NCBI RefSeq assembly: GCF_028554725.1
Contig: NC_071668.1
Location: 41,678,501 to 41,742,500 of the forward strand
Length of the DNA: 64,000 nt
Reading direction: 5' to 3'
Source: Zeugodacus cucurbitae
Lineage: Eukaryota > Arthropoda > Insecta > Diptera > Tephritidae
A model generated the notes under the pieces. The model did not search any database, was not told where the DNA came from, and was given only the letters and a program-made list of their open reading frames with translations. Below, one piece after another: positions 45,105 to 56,632 of the stretch (its first letter is position 1; every line of letters begins with the position of its first letter). The position numbers were made by a program, and so were the translations under genes.

Positions 45105-46363
45105 ATGGCCTCTGAAAATAGTGATGGACGAACACCGGAGAATCCTTTTAGGAGGAACTCCAAAATAATGAGAACGCCTCCAAACGGCAACAACGAAGTA
45201 TCCACAGCTTCTGGATCAACAAAGAATGGCGACAATGTCGACCAAGCTAAAAGCGGTGGAAAAAATCTGGAACCGCGGATTGGTGAAACTTCAAATTTTT
45301 GTTGGTACTAAGATTAAAGAGCTAGAAAACATTATGTCTGGCCAACGACACATTAACCAAGCCATGCGCGATGTAGTAAGCAGCATAGTGAGTCTGTATA
45401 ATAAAGCATAAAAAAACGAAAGTGCATTGAGAAAAACAATGGTGGAGAAAGTACTTATTAGTAAAGAGGTAATTACTCCAAAAAGGCTGCGGGACTTACA
45501 AGCCCAGTTACCACCAACAAAGAAACAGAAGAATGTAAACGAAAAATCGCAGCCATCTTATAGCGAGACCGTGAAATCTGCAGAAAATAAACCCAGCGCA
45601 GAAGAAAAATGGGTGGATGTGGTAAAGAAGAAGAAGCCAATAGAGAAAAAAATCAGATTGAAACCAGACGCTATTATTTTAACCAAAAAAGACGGCGCTT
45701 CTTATGCTGATATATTGCGAAAAATAAAAAGCAACAGTGAGCTCGAAGAATTGGGATCGAATGTGACATATGTTAGAAAAACTCTTAAAGGAGACCTTTT
45801 ACTGGAACTGAAAAATCAAACGGACAAGAGAGCCGAAACTTTTCAAAATGCCCTAGAGGAAGTGGTCGGAGAGATGGCTGTAATACAGCCTAAAAGCCAC
45901 AATGTTACAATAGTATGTAGGGATTTAGATGAAATAACCACTCCTGAAGAAATTTGCGACGCACTGCAAAAGGAGTGCGGATTCCAGAGCTTAGGGAAAG
46001 CGAATATTAAAAATATGCGAAAAACACGTAGCGGCACACAGATAGCTCTGTTGTTGTCTTCGCGCCCACGATGCCAAAGCGGCACTTAAGCGTGGCAAAA
46101 TAAAGATTGGATGGTCGATTTGTCGCCTCAGGGAATATGCCCCTATACCTCGTTGTTTTAGGTGTTTTCAACTAGGTCACATGGCACGAACATGCTGCAA
46201 CCCGATTGACAGGTCTTCCCTCTGCACACGTTGTGGAACCGGGGGACACGTTGCAAAGTTATGTACCAACGCTCCAAGCTGTATTCTTTGCAAAGGAGAT
46301 CACTCAGTCATGAGTACCACTTGCCCCAAGTTCTTAGAAATGTCAAAATCACTGCAAAAATGA
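45105..46363 (+). pseudogene. R1-type ORF1 (gag-like), frameshifted
   Basis: The start ATG 45105 (MASENSDGRTPENPF) is the first in a Ser/Thr/Asn-rich N-terminus. A +1 shift around 45250-45310, a TAA at 45409 and a shift near 46070 break the frame. The middle is Lys-rich (PTKKQKNVNEKSQPSYSE, VDVVKKKKPIEKKI), followed by a fold with NVTIVCRDLDEITTPEEICD. Three zinc knuckles end the protein: CFQLGHMARTCC, CTRCGTGGHVAKLC and CILCKGDHSVMSTTC (about 46155-46310). It would bind element RNA. The stop TGA 46361 overlaps the ORF2 start. Confidence 0.75.
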
Positions 46364-48073
46364 AGATATTGCAGTTAAATTTAAATCATTGCGCTGCAGC
46401 ACAAGAACTGCTAAAACAAACGCTGTTAGAGAATAATATCGATATTGCTTTATTGAGCGAGCAATATATACAGCGCTCGGAAAGCACTTGGATCTCAGAC
46501 ATAAGTGGTAAGGCGGCAATATGGTCCTGCAAAGGAAAACCTTTCACGTCATGCTCCAGAGCAGCTCAAACTGGTTTCACATGGGCTAATATACATGGCA
46601 TATATTTTGTAAGTTGCTATGCCCGCCCCAGCGCATCAATCTCGGAATTCGAAAACTTTCTCCTTGAGCTATCTCTAGAAACTAGAGGCAAATCGCCTAT
46701 AATAATAGCAGGCGATTTTAATGCATGGTCTACTGCTTGGGGAAGCAGAAGTACAAACCATCGTGGGCGCTTAATACTAGAATTCCTGAGTCAAACAAAC
46801 CTTACGTTAATAAATAGCGGTACCAAAAACACATATCAAAAAGGAAATAAAGGTTCAATAATAGACCTTACGTTTGCAAATGACGCACTTAGCATGCGGA
46901 TTAAGTGGGAGGTGTCAGACATTTTTACAAATAGTGATCACATGGCTATCGTTGCTGAAGTTTCAGTGTCCCGAGAAACGGAACCCCCGAGAGGGAACAC
47001 TGCTCAGAAACGAAGCTGGAAGCAAAACGAATTCGATACTGATGTTTTCGAGATAGTCTGGAGTGCAGCAAAGGCACCAGGCGAAGAAGCGGCCCACTTA
47101 GTATCTGCATTGCGAAAAGAGCTGTTCGCAGTATGCGACGCAACAATGCGAAGGTCAAAACATCACAACAAACGACGTCCAGTATATTGGTGGAACGATG
47201 AAATTGCCACGCTGAGGGGAATGTGCGATTATTTCACAGCCACAGTTGAAGTGTTTAGGAGTAATATTAGACTCTAAGCTTAAATTCAAGGAGCACTTGG
47301 CTTACACGTCAAATAAGGCAAATAAGATTTATAACGCCTTATCAAGAATGATGGCAAACAGAGGCTGCGTACGTTCCAGCCGGCGCTTTCTAATTGCAAA
47401 AGCTATGCGCTCGGTAATATTGTATGCGGTCCCAATATGGGTCCAGGCGCTAGACATTAAAGCGTATGCGAAACCAATAACTGCTGTATATCGACTCTCA
47501 GCAATAAGAGTAATAAGTGCTTTCCGAACTATATCCAGCGAATCAGCTGAAGTATTGGCAAGTATGCCACCCATAGACATCCAGGGTGACGAATTCGCAA
47601 GATTAAGCGAATTATCAGAACCAACAGAAATAAAAAAGAGAGATGAGAGAAATAAGAGCACAACAATGTGGAAAAAGTGGTGGCAAACCTCAACCAAAGA
47701 ACGGTGGACACACAGACTTATTCTTGACATCCATTCATGGATAAATAGACAGCATGGGGACTTGAATTTCCATCTGACACAAATATTAAGTGGACATGGG
47801 TGCTTTAGAAGCTATCTCCATAAATTCCATCGCGACGATAGTCCGTATTGTCCGGTGTGTACGGAGTCCATAGAAGACTCTGAACACGTATTTTTTCACT
47901 GCCCTCGATTTTTGAACGTAAGGGACAGATTGGAAACTGCACTTGGTGGTAGTTTTTCGGTGAAAAACTTGACTGCACTTATGTGTCAGTCCTCTAATAA
48001 GTGGAAAGCTGTTAGCGAAGCGACAGCCTCAATTATGATAGAACTGAGACAGGTACAACAGGTTAGGCGTTAG
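46360..48073 (+). pseudogene. R1-type ORF2 lacking the RT core
   Basis: ATG 46360 overlaps the ORF1 stop (ATGA). The endonuclease is well preserved (LQLNLNHCAAAQELLKQ, LLSEQY, IIAGDFNAWSTAWGSRSTNH, TNSDHMAIVAEV; 46360-47000). At about 47244 the sequence jumps from the pre-RT linker to CLGVILDSKLKFKEHL at the RT thumb, so the palm and its catalytic YADD are gone. The rest (to 48073) includes LSGHGCFRSYLHKFHRDDSP, YCPVCTESIEDSEHVFFHC (a CCHC knuckle) and a regular end. It cannot reverse transcribe. Confidence 0.82.
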
Positions 48074-48599
48074 TCAGTCCTTGCCATAGAGGAGACTTAA
48101 GAATGTCTTGTCACTCCCACGAAGTAATACTTAATCTGGTGGTTCCGTGGGAGCGTCTTGAGTTGGGAGTAGGTTAGGTTTAGCGGATTAAAGTTCCGCA
48201 CTCCGGCTTTCGATGCTTCCCTCCACTATAAAAAAAAAGACTCGCCACAGGTGGTAAGTGTTAAGGTTCTTCTTACATTCTAATGTGTGTGACAAATGTC
48301 CACTTGAAATTGTTTATCTTATAATGTAATATGGTAACATGTGTACAACACGCGTGACCCTCGATCTTTAATAGTCACTGTGCCAAGGACATCGAACATA
48401 TTTGTCTATTAAAATATATTTATGGTGGTATTAACTTGCATCTCTCTCTTATACATTTAAAAATTAGTGTTAATAAATGGTGCTATTCTAACTACCGAGA
48501 TTGTCACTTAACTACAAAAAGTTGGTATTTCTTATGTGTTGGTAAAAACTGAAAAATGTTGCATGTGTAGTGGTGTACGAGTTAGCTCCGTCTTGTAGG

Positions 48600-48897
48600 A
48601 ATATACATACATATATAATACATACCATTATTCCCATGGTATTAAATACTTTAATATGCGCTATTCAAAAACGGTAGTTAAAGGTAAGATTATAAATTGA
48701 TTTGAGCATACATATGTACAGCTCTGTTCAAAAAAATAATAGTGCCAAGAAGTCAATATTTGAATTTCTTATAAAAATATTATTAATTTTTTTTCTGTGT
48801 TGAAATTAAGTATGAACACAACAGAAACATTAATTTTACATTGGCTTTTATTAATATAAAACAACTGTATATCATAAAAAATTATATTCCTCTACAG
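48600..48897. other. AT-rich spacer, nothing identified
   Basis: It lies between a CACTA-like terminus and a Harbinger fragment. 'aaaaaaataatagtgccaag'-type sequence occurs near 48735. No coding or repeat assignment is possible. Confidence 0.35.
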
Positions 48898-49261
48898 ACA
48901 CCAATGACAGAGAACGAATGGCAAAATGTGGCTAATCATTTCAATAAACTTTGGCAGTTTCCGCACACGCCATCGATGGAAAACATATAAGTATAAAAGC
49001 AGTGGTTTTATTTATGCCGATATTGGAGCAAAAGATGCTCTTCCATCTGATGTCGTCTTTAAAAGGTCAGATTTTCAAAACTCCTTTTTTTATTGGCGAC
49101 TATATTTTTGGATTGAGTCGACACATACTTAAAGCATACAACCGCAATTTGGATTTAACTAATGCTTTCAACTATAGGTTAAGTAGAGCTAGAATGACAG
49201 TAGAGATGGCTTTCAAAAACCTAGCTGGATGTTTAAAGCATTTTCCACCGACCAATTACTA
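48898..49261 (+). pseudogene. PIF/Harbinger transposase fragment
   Basis: Three pieces of a DDE_Tnp_4 nuclease are recognisable. TENEWQNVANHFNKLWQFP is followed after a one-base shift by AIDGKHISIKA (first catalytic Asp), then RHILKAYNRNLDLTNAFNYR and LSRARMTVEMAFKNLAGCLK (the Glu-bearing helix). The middle Asp (GDxAY) region is altered or missing. The frame ends TAA at 49260. A faint second copy of the DGKHISIKA region may be near 49415-49460. It cannot be active. Confidence 0.72.
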
Positions 49262-50548
49262 AAGCTGTAAAATATAGATTTACCCACAGTTTTGGTTATT
49301 TACTTCGCAACAAGTTGTATTTAAATACATTAAAACATGTATTTTGTAATTTTCCTTGTTACAGTTGCTATTGTTTGGCTCTTGACGTCTATATCTCATG
49401 CCTTTGTTACACGATTTAGGAAATCTATAAGTATAAAATCATATTTTTTATTTGCCCCCATACGATATAGAAATACTCTTTTAAAATTGTTCCCTAATAG
49501 TAAAATTTTTAATTTTGTACAATGTCCTGGTCGAAAAGTTCGATTTATGGAAAGAAATTTGTATGAAATTTGACTTTCTTTCTTTTGAAACTCTTTCATT
49601 CGAGAGAGAGCTGTTAAAGTCCGCATTTTTTATAACATTTTGCAGTGGTGCCACTGAGAAAACATATAAGTGTGGAGATTATTATTAGACATCTTGGGTA
49701 TTTATTGTTTTGTAATTTACGCTTTATAGAAACTTCTTATCCAATATTAAGGCAACACATAGATTTATAAATACATATTTTAGGATAAATACATAAATAT
49801 AAATAGAACAAAATATTAGTATAACTCAAAACCGTAGATATTTTAAGTCGACATAAACAAGAATGTAACTTAGTTTTCTGCAAATATTTTATATTTATAT
49901 TTTATAAAAAAATTAACTCCTTAATATATTCTTTAAAATTTTAAGAAAAAACTTGTACCCAGATATGTATTTACGTATATGACATTTAACACTGCTAAAG
50001 AAAGTATATTACTTGGGTACAAATAGCCACTGTTTTTTAAATAATACACACATATTAACTTCATTTAAATAAAAGTTGATAATAATTCAAAATCACAAAA
50101 AAACTTATCGTACAAAAACGAACTATTTCTTCGTTTATTTCTGCGGTATTCTCAGTGATAGCTCGTCATTTTGACTGTCAGCTGTTCAGTAGCCCATGAT
50201 CGGGCTTTGTTGCCAACATCAAAAATGAGTTCATGGGCTCTCAAAACAAGCAAAAGAGAAGAATTTCATATTATCCATTGTTCGAGTTATGGAGAACTTC
50301 GAGTTAGGGAAGGAAATTTGTATGAAATTTGGCTTCTAAACGCTATTGCCAATTCAAGTGTTCGAGTTATGAAGATCTTCGACTTATAGAAGGTTTGAGT
50401 TATGGAAGTTCCACAGTATTTGTTTTAATGAGAATTCTATAACTCGAAGTTTTTTTGTGGATTATGCTGATTCGAGTTAGATAAGTTCAACTATATTTTT
50501 ATTGGAAGTAATAAAAGTAATAAAAAGCGTTTCTTGAAGTTTCTGTCA
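49262..50548. other. AT-rich DNA with CGAGTTATAG-type repeats
   Basis: No supported gene. 'ttcgagttatggagaacttcgagtta' and similar units recur at 50280-50470, and a 'gaaatttgtatgaaattt' block is shared by 49553-49571 and 50317-50334. Such CGAGTTATRG repeats resemble ends of pogo/Tigger-type elements, but I cannot define termini or a transposase. Confidence 0.3.
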
Positions 50549-51048
50549 AGTGCTGAACATATAGAGGACGACAAGCGACAAACGACATCTGTCAAATATT
50601 AAAATACACGCGTTCTTATGGGCACAGTTTTTTAGACAACAGTACGACTTCGCGACAAAATGGTTGAAGAGTTCGCTGTCGCCAAATAAGAAAGCTTTCT
50701 AATTTTGCCGACGACAATGGTAGCTGTAGCTGCCCCTAATATGTGAAATGTAAAATTATTCAAAGTTCTTACAAGTGTGACTTTATTTTGGCAGCAGAAG
50801 CGTAAAATAGCTTTAATATATCATTTATAATAACAAACGATTATTTAAAACAAATAAATCGACCGATTTATACCTTTTTTGCACAAAAAATTTCACTTTG
50901 AACAAAATATGTATACTTTATTGAAGTGCAAGGTTTCAGTACGGCAACAATGAAATTGTTGTTTGATATGTCGCTGCCGTCTTCAAAATGTTCAAGACGC
51001 TGGCTTCAAAGCGACATTTGTAATCAGCCGTCGCTACGTCGTGTCAGT
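50549..51048. mobile_element. MITE, second copy of the AAGTGCTGAACAC family
   Basis: It starts AAGTGCTGAACATATAGAGG at 50549 and matches the reverse complement of 31386-31915 (shared 'cgcgttcttatg', 'gacggcagcgacat', 'cgacgtagcgacggctg'). The far end diverges after 'gtcgtgtcagta', so the second inverted terminus is lost. It is non-coding. Confidence 0.75.
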
Positions 51049-51149
51049 ACGCATTCAATAACAAATTATCCATTCAAAAAATAATATAGTATCACAACAA
51101 ACTATAGCTATTTAGCAGGGGTTTAAGACATTGCATTGGAGCTATCATA

Positions 51150-51420
51150 AAGGCAACATTCATTAACCCTAATTTTTGTAGGTATAATATAAGAAAGAGA
51201 TACACGTACTACAATGAACCGTTCAAAAATCCCCGTCATAGCCGCCATTCATATTCTGATATTATTTTATATTTATTGTAAATTTTCTTTTTACAGAGTG
51301 ATACTATGTTTGACTGGGTGCTATAGATTATTTTAAAGGAATATAATTGCAGAAAATGGTTTGTAGAAGGCAAAACGAGCTGTAGCGCACATCTGGTGCG
51401 TACATGCAAACACAAACATG
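51150..51420. repeat. CACTA-like family scrap
   Basis: 'cattaaccctaatttttgta' and 'caatgaaccgttcaaaaat' blocks match 22980-23050 and the minus strand of 56440-56510. The part from 51340 matches 38890-38960. No terminus is present. Confidence 0.6.
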
Positions 51421-51457
51421 CAAAACCAAAAATAGAATCAGAACAAGGATTATGTTC

Positions 51458-51482
51458 AGTACAGTACAGTACAGTACAGTAG
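51458..51482 (+). repeat. (CAGTA)5 microsatellite
   Basis: Five perfect CAGTA units in tandem. Confidence 0.95.
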
Positions 51483-51741
51483 AAAACTTTTTTCGTGGGG
51501 AATTCTCGGTGGTAAGATAGCCGCCATCTTGGAAAAACAAAGTGTGGTATATATTAGCTGTCATCGATTGGCTAACTGCTATAGACAAGCCAATCGAACA
51601 AACTCTCCAAATTTTTATACGAACTGGCAGCACTGAAATCGAATTGTCTATACTTGGGCGCACTGAAGTCTTTGATAGTTCGCTAACAAAACAATTTAAT
51701 TTTCAAAGTTGAAAAAGAATAATTTAATGTTAAAAACGAAA

Positions 51742-52641
51742 ATGGAAAATAACGAGTATTTGAATTTGGTAAGAAAGTTTTTTAAACATATGTAAAGTAT
51801 TGTATTTTTACTAATAAATTATTGTGCAGATTTCTCAGTATTTACAAAATGAAGAAGAGCTTATGATTGGGAGTGCTGGTATACTAGCATTTTTAGATGA
51901 ATTGCCATCTAGCTCCAGCTCGGAATCTTCATCAAGCTCTGAGGAATCAGAAAGGGAGGAAACCAATAAATGCCAAAACTTTTGCGAAGCCATTGATGGC
52001 TATGGTGAGAATGAATTCAAATCGCACATGAGATTGCGGCGTTCGACCGTGGAATTTTTAATAGGTATGTATTTATGGACACATATTTTCTTTTTATTGA
52101 CTTAACAAATTGATTTGGGCATACTTTATTTCAGAGAGATATACAAATAGCATTGAGCCCAAAACAAATACTGGTGGAAGAGAAATTGTACCACCTAGAA
52201 AAAAATGTATATTTATATTTGGTACATCAGTAACACCGTCACTTTTCGGCAGCTTGCTAATTTGTTTGGAGTGTCTTCTTCAACTGCTTGGACTATAGTA
52301 TCGGGTGTGACTAGTTGGGTTATATCGATTTCTAACGAATACGTTCGGTGGCCAAACAGTACTGTCGCAGTTGCAACAAAAAGAAAGTTTGAGGCAAGAT
52401 GTGGTTTACCAAATGAAAGCATACATATAGTATAGTGCTTCAAGCAGTTGTGAATGCTGATAAAAGATTCGTAGATGTAACTTGTGGTGAACCTGGTTCT
52501 CTTCATGACAGTAGAGTTCTTCGTAGATCGCATCTTTTTGCACTAGCGCAGGCAGATTCAGAGAGACTATTTCCGAATGAGGCTTTCATTTTGGGCGATT
52601 CAGCATACCCTGCTACAAATAAAAACATGAAATTTAAATAA
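51742..52641 (+). pseudogene. PIF/Harbinger transposase, three exons, internally deleted
   Basis: Exon 1 (51742-51768, MENNEYLNL), exon 2 (51830-52064) and exon 3 (from 52135) have clean GT-AG borders. Exon 2 has a Ser-rich acidic stretch and a NEFKSHMRLRRSTVEFLI helix. Exon 3, after a one-base shift near 52202, has TFRQLANLFGVSSSTAWTIV, the HTH block of this family. A deletion at about 52432 removes the first catalytic Asp region. Then AVVNADKRFVDVTCGEPGSL, HDSRVL and FILGDSAYP (second Asp) follow to 52641. The Glu-bearing C-terminus is missing. It would have cut the element's ends. Confidence 0.82.
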
Positions 52642-52729
52642 AACAACTTATTTTTATTTCAAATTGCTTTATTAAATTCAGTATATGAATGAAACAAAAT
52701 AAAAATTTCATGAATTCATTATCTTAAAA

Positions 52730-52965
52730 TTATAAAAACTTATCAAAAATGAATTTAAATTCTATATATGTATATATTAAAAAGTATCACAAATTCATTT
52801 AAATTTTATATATATGTATATAAAAATATCACAAATTCATTAAAATTGCTATATACACATTAAAAAAGTAACAAAAATTCATTAATATTGATATAAAACA
52901 TAAAAACAATAAAAAATATCACAAATTCATTTAAACTTAAAAGTAATTTAAATTAACAAAGTATT
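52730..52965 (+). repeat. Irregular AT-rich tandem repeat (ATCACAAATTCATT)
   Basis: Five or so units of 45-65 bp share a 'atcacaaattcatttaaa' core followed by TATATA-rich spacers. It fills the gap between the convergent Harbinger genes. Confidence 0.75.
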
Positions 52966-53037
52966 AAAAATTCATTTTACAAGCTTAACTAACTAAAACC
53001 TATTACCTAAACAAAGATTTTTTTGAGGTTGCCAATT

Positions 53038-53483
53038 TTACACTAGTACACTATCTCCGAAAATTTCCTCCATATCTTCCATATATGGAGCAATACATGG
53101 AGATGCACCCGTTCTGCTTGCATTGTCTTTGGCCGTTTTATACGCCGATAGCAAAGTTCGCATTTTATTTTCCAATGCTATCACTGTTGTTGAAGAGTTC
53201 TAATAAAAAGAATTACATAAAGTTTTTACAAAAATATATATATAAACTTTTAACTTACGGTGAAGCCTTGTGCCTGCATGTCCTCCAACACATGAGCGTA
53301 TGCGTTGCGTTTTTTTCTTTGATGGAGAAATTCTTCTCTTCGGGCTAAGTACTATTTTAGTAGCCCCTTGGTTTCTACCACCGTCCATGTCTTACGTTTT
53401 CTACAACAAATTTAATTTTTATTACAGTTTATTATACAATAAATTCAATACAAAAATACTTACGATTTATCTTCGCCTGCCAT
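53038..53483 (-). pseudogene. Harbinger Myb/SANT-like DNA-binding protein, three exons
   Basis: Exons at 53483-53464, 53400-53259 and 53199-53038 join in phase through GT-AG introns of 63 and 59 bp. The protein starts MAGEDKS and has KRKTWTVVETKGLL, LARREEFLHQRKKRNAYAHV, LEDMQAQGFT and ALENKMRTLLSAYKTAKDNA, a trihelix Myb/SANT-like pattern. It ends PYMEDMEEIFGDSVLV. In PIF/Harbinger elements the second ORF escorts the transposase and binds the ends. A single in-frame TAG at about 53350 interrupts it; otherwise it is complete at about 107 codons. Confidence 0.75.
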
Positions 53484-53600
53484 TTTCAATTTCAAATTTG
53501 TGTATAACAATTTTTATTATTTTGACAATAATTTGTCCTTTGAGCCGTTCACAATAGTAAAATGGTTCTAAAATGTGTAAAACAAAACTTGGTAGCACTC

Positions 53601-54190
53601 AGCAAGCGACTATTGAAATTTTAATGAGGTATTCGCATACTCTCCAGCACGAATTCAGCTAGATATCTTTGTTGTTGCTTTCACATGTAACATTTTTGAC
53701 AGGCGAGCAGCGCCCAAAGATAGCGAGCAGAGACGTGACCAATCGATGGTAGCTATTGATTACTTAAATTTTTAAGACAAATGTCATAAAATATCAAATA
53801 TTGTGTGTATAGTTGCCTTATATAAAGCAAAATTATTTATTTATGATAAATTTTACTTATAGCAGATTTTTTCATCAATGTGTGCCATATTATATGCAAA
53901 AAATTTATTTAATGTGGATAAGATATTTTATAAGTGGTGAGAATAAAATACAGCTCTTATACATGTAATAATCTGTGGTAAGTTATTTTTGGACACATTT
54001 ATTTAAACTTTATTGGCAAAAAATAAAAAAATGCATTTTTGCTAGTTTTTACTGAAATTATTTACAAATATTTATAATTAAAATAAATTTAATAAAAATT
54101 TAAGTATCCCCAGTTTATTCATCCAAAAAATACTATAAACTGCGAACATTCAGCTAAAATGAAAAGATTCACTAAATAAGGGGGAATAAC
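53601..54190. other. AT-rich spacer, nothing identified
   Basis: No ORF, repeat pair or RNA gene is supported between the Harbinger element and the next CACTA-like terminus. Confidence 0.4.
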
Positions 54191-56632
54191 CCCTGCAAGA
54201 CGAGTAGAGTAACTTATCTTATGGAATATTGGTTACCGGTAAAGAAAGCTTGTATTATTTTTTTGGTCTCTTTTGTTCTAGCAGCAGGAAAAAAGTTACT
54301 ATTTCTCCTCTTTTACGGCATGTCGGTGTGATTATCTTGCTCGCTCTCTCTCATTGATTTTGGTGCCAATGCTGCATATGTCTTTCTGCTCTAATTTTTC
54401 TTTGTTTTGGAAAGGCATATGTCACTCTATGGTTAGCAGAGCCCCCTGTAGTAGTTTTTTTTTAATCAGCCATCTATCAGTGGAGACTGTTCGATTTATC
54501 ATTTTCAGGGTAACCCTTTAATCACAGGTATTGGTCATTTGTTGGGTCACCGTTTCGTTACTTAAATTTGGTTCATTGGTCTCCATTGGTCTTCATTCTA
54601 TATGTCACCTACTTTTAAGTTTGAAATTGAAAAATTTAAATTGTTTTATTTTTATTTATTTATTATAATTGTATGATATATTTACATTTATAAATTAGTG
54701 TGGTGTAATATTTTAAATTTTTAATAATCAATATAGAGTAATTTTTAAATATTAGCATTGCAGTACAAAGAGAACTTTTTACAAACGTTTTTGCAGCTAT
54801 TTATACATTGATTTTTTATACATTTATATTTATACATTGACAAAATTTACATATTTTAAAAATAAAGTTAGTATTAATTATTAAATTTTTACTTTTTACA
54901 TATTTCATATATAAATTTAGTATTAATTATTACATTTTTATTTTTTGTAGTTGTTGTTATACAATTCAAATAAAATTCCATTACTATTACGAATGTTATT
55001 AGTATTCGAACATTCATTTGTATAATTTAATAATATTTTACATATAAATTATGAATTAGCAAATGAATAAATTAATACTAAACGCGAACGATTCCCTTAT
55101 AACTATCCTGTAAGGATCCAACGAAACTAATGAACCAATATTGTTTGATGTCAATTCCACACAATCCTATCCCATATGTTCATCATAAAAAGGTTCAGCT
55201 TGTCGGAAAGAGGTTGTGCAACTGCTAATCTAAATGTCCGATGGGATTTGTTGTTGTCTTGTTTATCATGCCTGAAAAATATTAGAAATAGAAATTGTTA
55301 TTAACGATTAGAAAATATGAATATATTTGTATTCGTAGTAAAAACCTAAGAAAAGTTGTAGCTATTGTAATCCTCCCTTTGTGCAAAGTATTTGTGTTTA
55401 TGGTCTAAGTAGGCAATTGAAAAGTAAAGTCCTCTCTCGATGAGGAAAAACTAAACTCTACAAATCCCTCATCATTCCCGTCCTACTTTATGGTGCAGAA
55501 GCGTGGACGTGTCAACATCCGATGAGACGGAACCAGGAGTTTTCGAGAGAAAGGTTTTGCGGATTTATGGTCCCTTAAACATTGGCAACGGCGAATACCG
55601 CAGAAGATGAAATGATGAGCTGTATGTGTTGTTCGACGACATAGGCATAGTCCAGCGATTAAAAAGACAGCGGCTACGCGGGCTTGGTCATGTTGTTCGA
55701 ATGGACGAAAGTGCCTCAGCTCTGAAAGTTTTCGATGCGGTACCCGCCGGTGGAAGCCGAGGAAGAGGGAAACCTCCACTCCGATGGAAGGACCAGGTGG
55801 AGAAGGACCTGTCTTCACTTGGTATTACCAATTGACGCCTAACGCCTTTGTGTTTTTATTATCTGAAATGGATAATGAAAATAAAAGTAAATATAAGTAA
55901 TGCTACAGAGCTTAATGCTTGTAAAGCTAAACAAAAAATAAACAACTTTTTAACATCAAAATAAAAATTATTCCAAATAAATATTTTGGACACTATGCAA
56001 CAGATGCATTCTTGTACATACATACATATGTACATATGTATGTATATCTTAATACGCACTAACTCAACATGAACACATACGCATTTATATTTACCATGTT
56101 ATTTTCGATTGTTTTCTGCGTTGTTGTTGTTATATATTACACCAATTCTAAATCCATAAACCTGAAATTATTTGAAATTACTAATTCGTATTATGTATTA
56201 AAAATATATGAAACATACCTCCACCAATTTCACCGTCACCTCCTTGCTCCTCTTTTGCTGTGCACACACGTATAACTACAATGAAATGAAATTTTAATTA
56301 TAAAAACAAATAACAAAAGTAACACAAATAATGCATGTATAAGATGGATAAATATCCAAAAACACTTAACAAAATAAAAGAAATATTTAAAACGCACTTA
56401 CATCCATTCACTTCAAATTTTATTTTCAAATGAACAGCGGCCATAGCGGCGATTTTTGAACGGTTCATTGTATCTCTCTCTTACATATACAAAAATTAGG
56501 GTTAATGAATTTTGCTACTCTAACTACCGAGATTGCCACTTAACTACAAAATGTTAGCAATGTGTGTGTATTGGTAAAAGCTGAAAAAATTTGCATGTGT
56601 AGTGGTGTATGAGTTAGCTCCGTCTTGTAGGG
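54191..56632 (-). mobile_element. Non-autonomous CACTA-like derivative, complete ends
   Basis: It has CCCTGCAAGACGAGTAGAG at 54191 and inward CCCTACAAGACGGAGCTAAC at 56632, with AC on both flanks (54189-54190, 56633-56634) as a possible 2-bp duplication. The 2442-bp element is collinear with 39434-48599 after removing LINEs, and with the ends of 22854-29811. It lacks the transposase and DUF4806-like exons and contains a truncated RTE (55397-55846). A mobilisable copy would depend on a transposase in trans. Confidence 0.75.
55397..55846 (+). mobile_element. Truncated RTE fragment inside CACTA-like derivative
   Basis: It is flanked by TTTGTG on both sides (55391-55396 and 55847-55852). It is the same 3' fragment, at the same position, as 43752-44202, differing by scattered substitutions and small indels. 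The reading frame for RQRLRGLGHVVRMDESASAL is at 55626-55835. Confidence 0.88.

Larger units (their letters stand above)
44760..48235 (+). mobile_element. R1-clade LINE with internal RT deletion
   Basis: ORF1 (about 45105-46363) with CCHC knuckles overlaps ORF2 (46360 onward) by ATGA, as in R1-type elements. ORF2 has endonuclease and C-terminal regions without RNase H. The 3' UTR 'gttccgtgggagcgtcttga' ends in an A-run near 48230. The RT core is missing at about 47244. The 5' limit is uncertain: sequence from 44760 may be leader, and TATAAATAG at 45039 precedes ORF1. The insertion is in a CACTA-like copy. Confidence 0.72.
39434..48599 (-). mobile_element. Non-autonomous CACTA-like derivative, expanded by LINEs
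   Basis: Left end CCCTGCAAGACGAGTAGAG (39434) and right end with inward CCTACAAGACGGAGCTAAC (48599) match the copy at 54191-56632. Family sequence occupies 39434-40632, 44203-44750 and about 48435-48599. The gaps are RTE insertions (40633-43744 and 43752-44202) and an R1-type LINE (about 44760-48235). Treating both ends as one copy is inference, since sequence next to the R1-type element has diverged. No transposase remains. Confidence 0.6.
51640..53600 (+). mobile_element. PIF/Harbinger element with two convergent genes
   Basis: A transposase remnant on the plus strand (51742-52641) and a Myb-like gene on the minus strand (53038-53483) converge on an AT-rich repeat-filled middle. This gene pair is the hallmark of autonomous PIF/Harbinger elements. 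I could not fix the terminal inverted repeats or TSD, so the limits are estimates. Deletions in the transposase and a stop in the Myb-like gene show it is dead. Confidence 0.72.
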
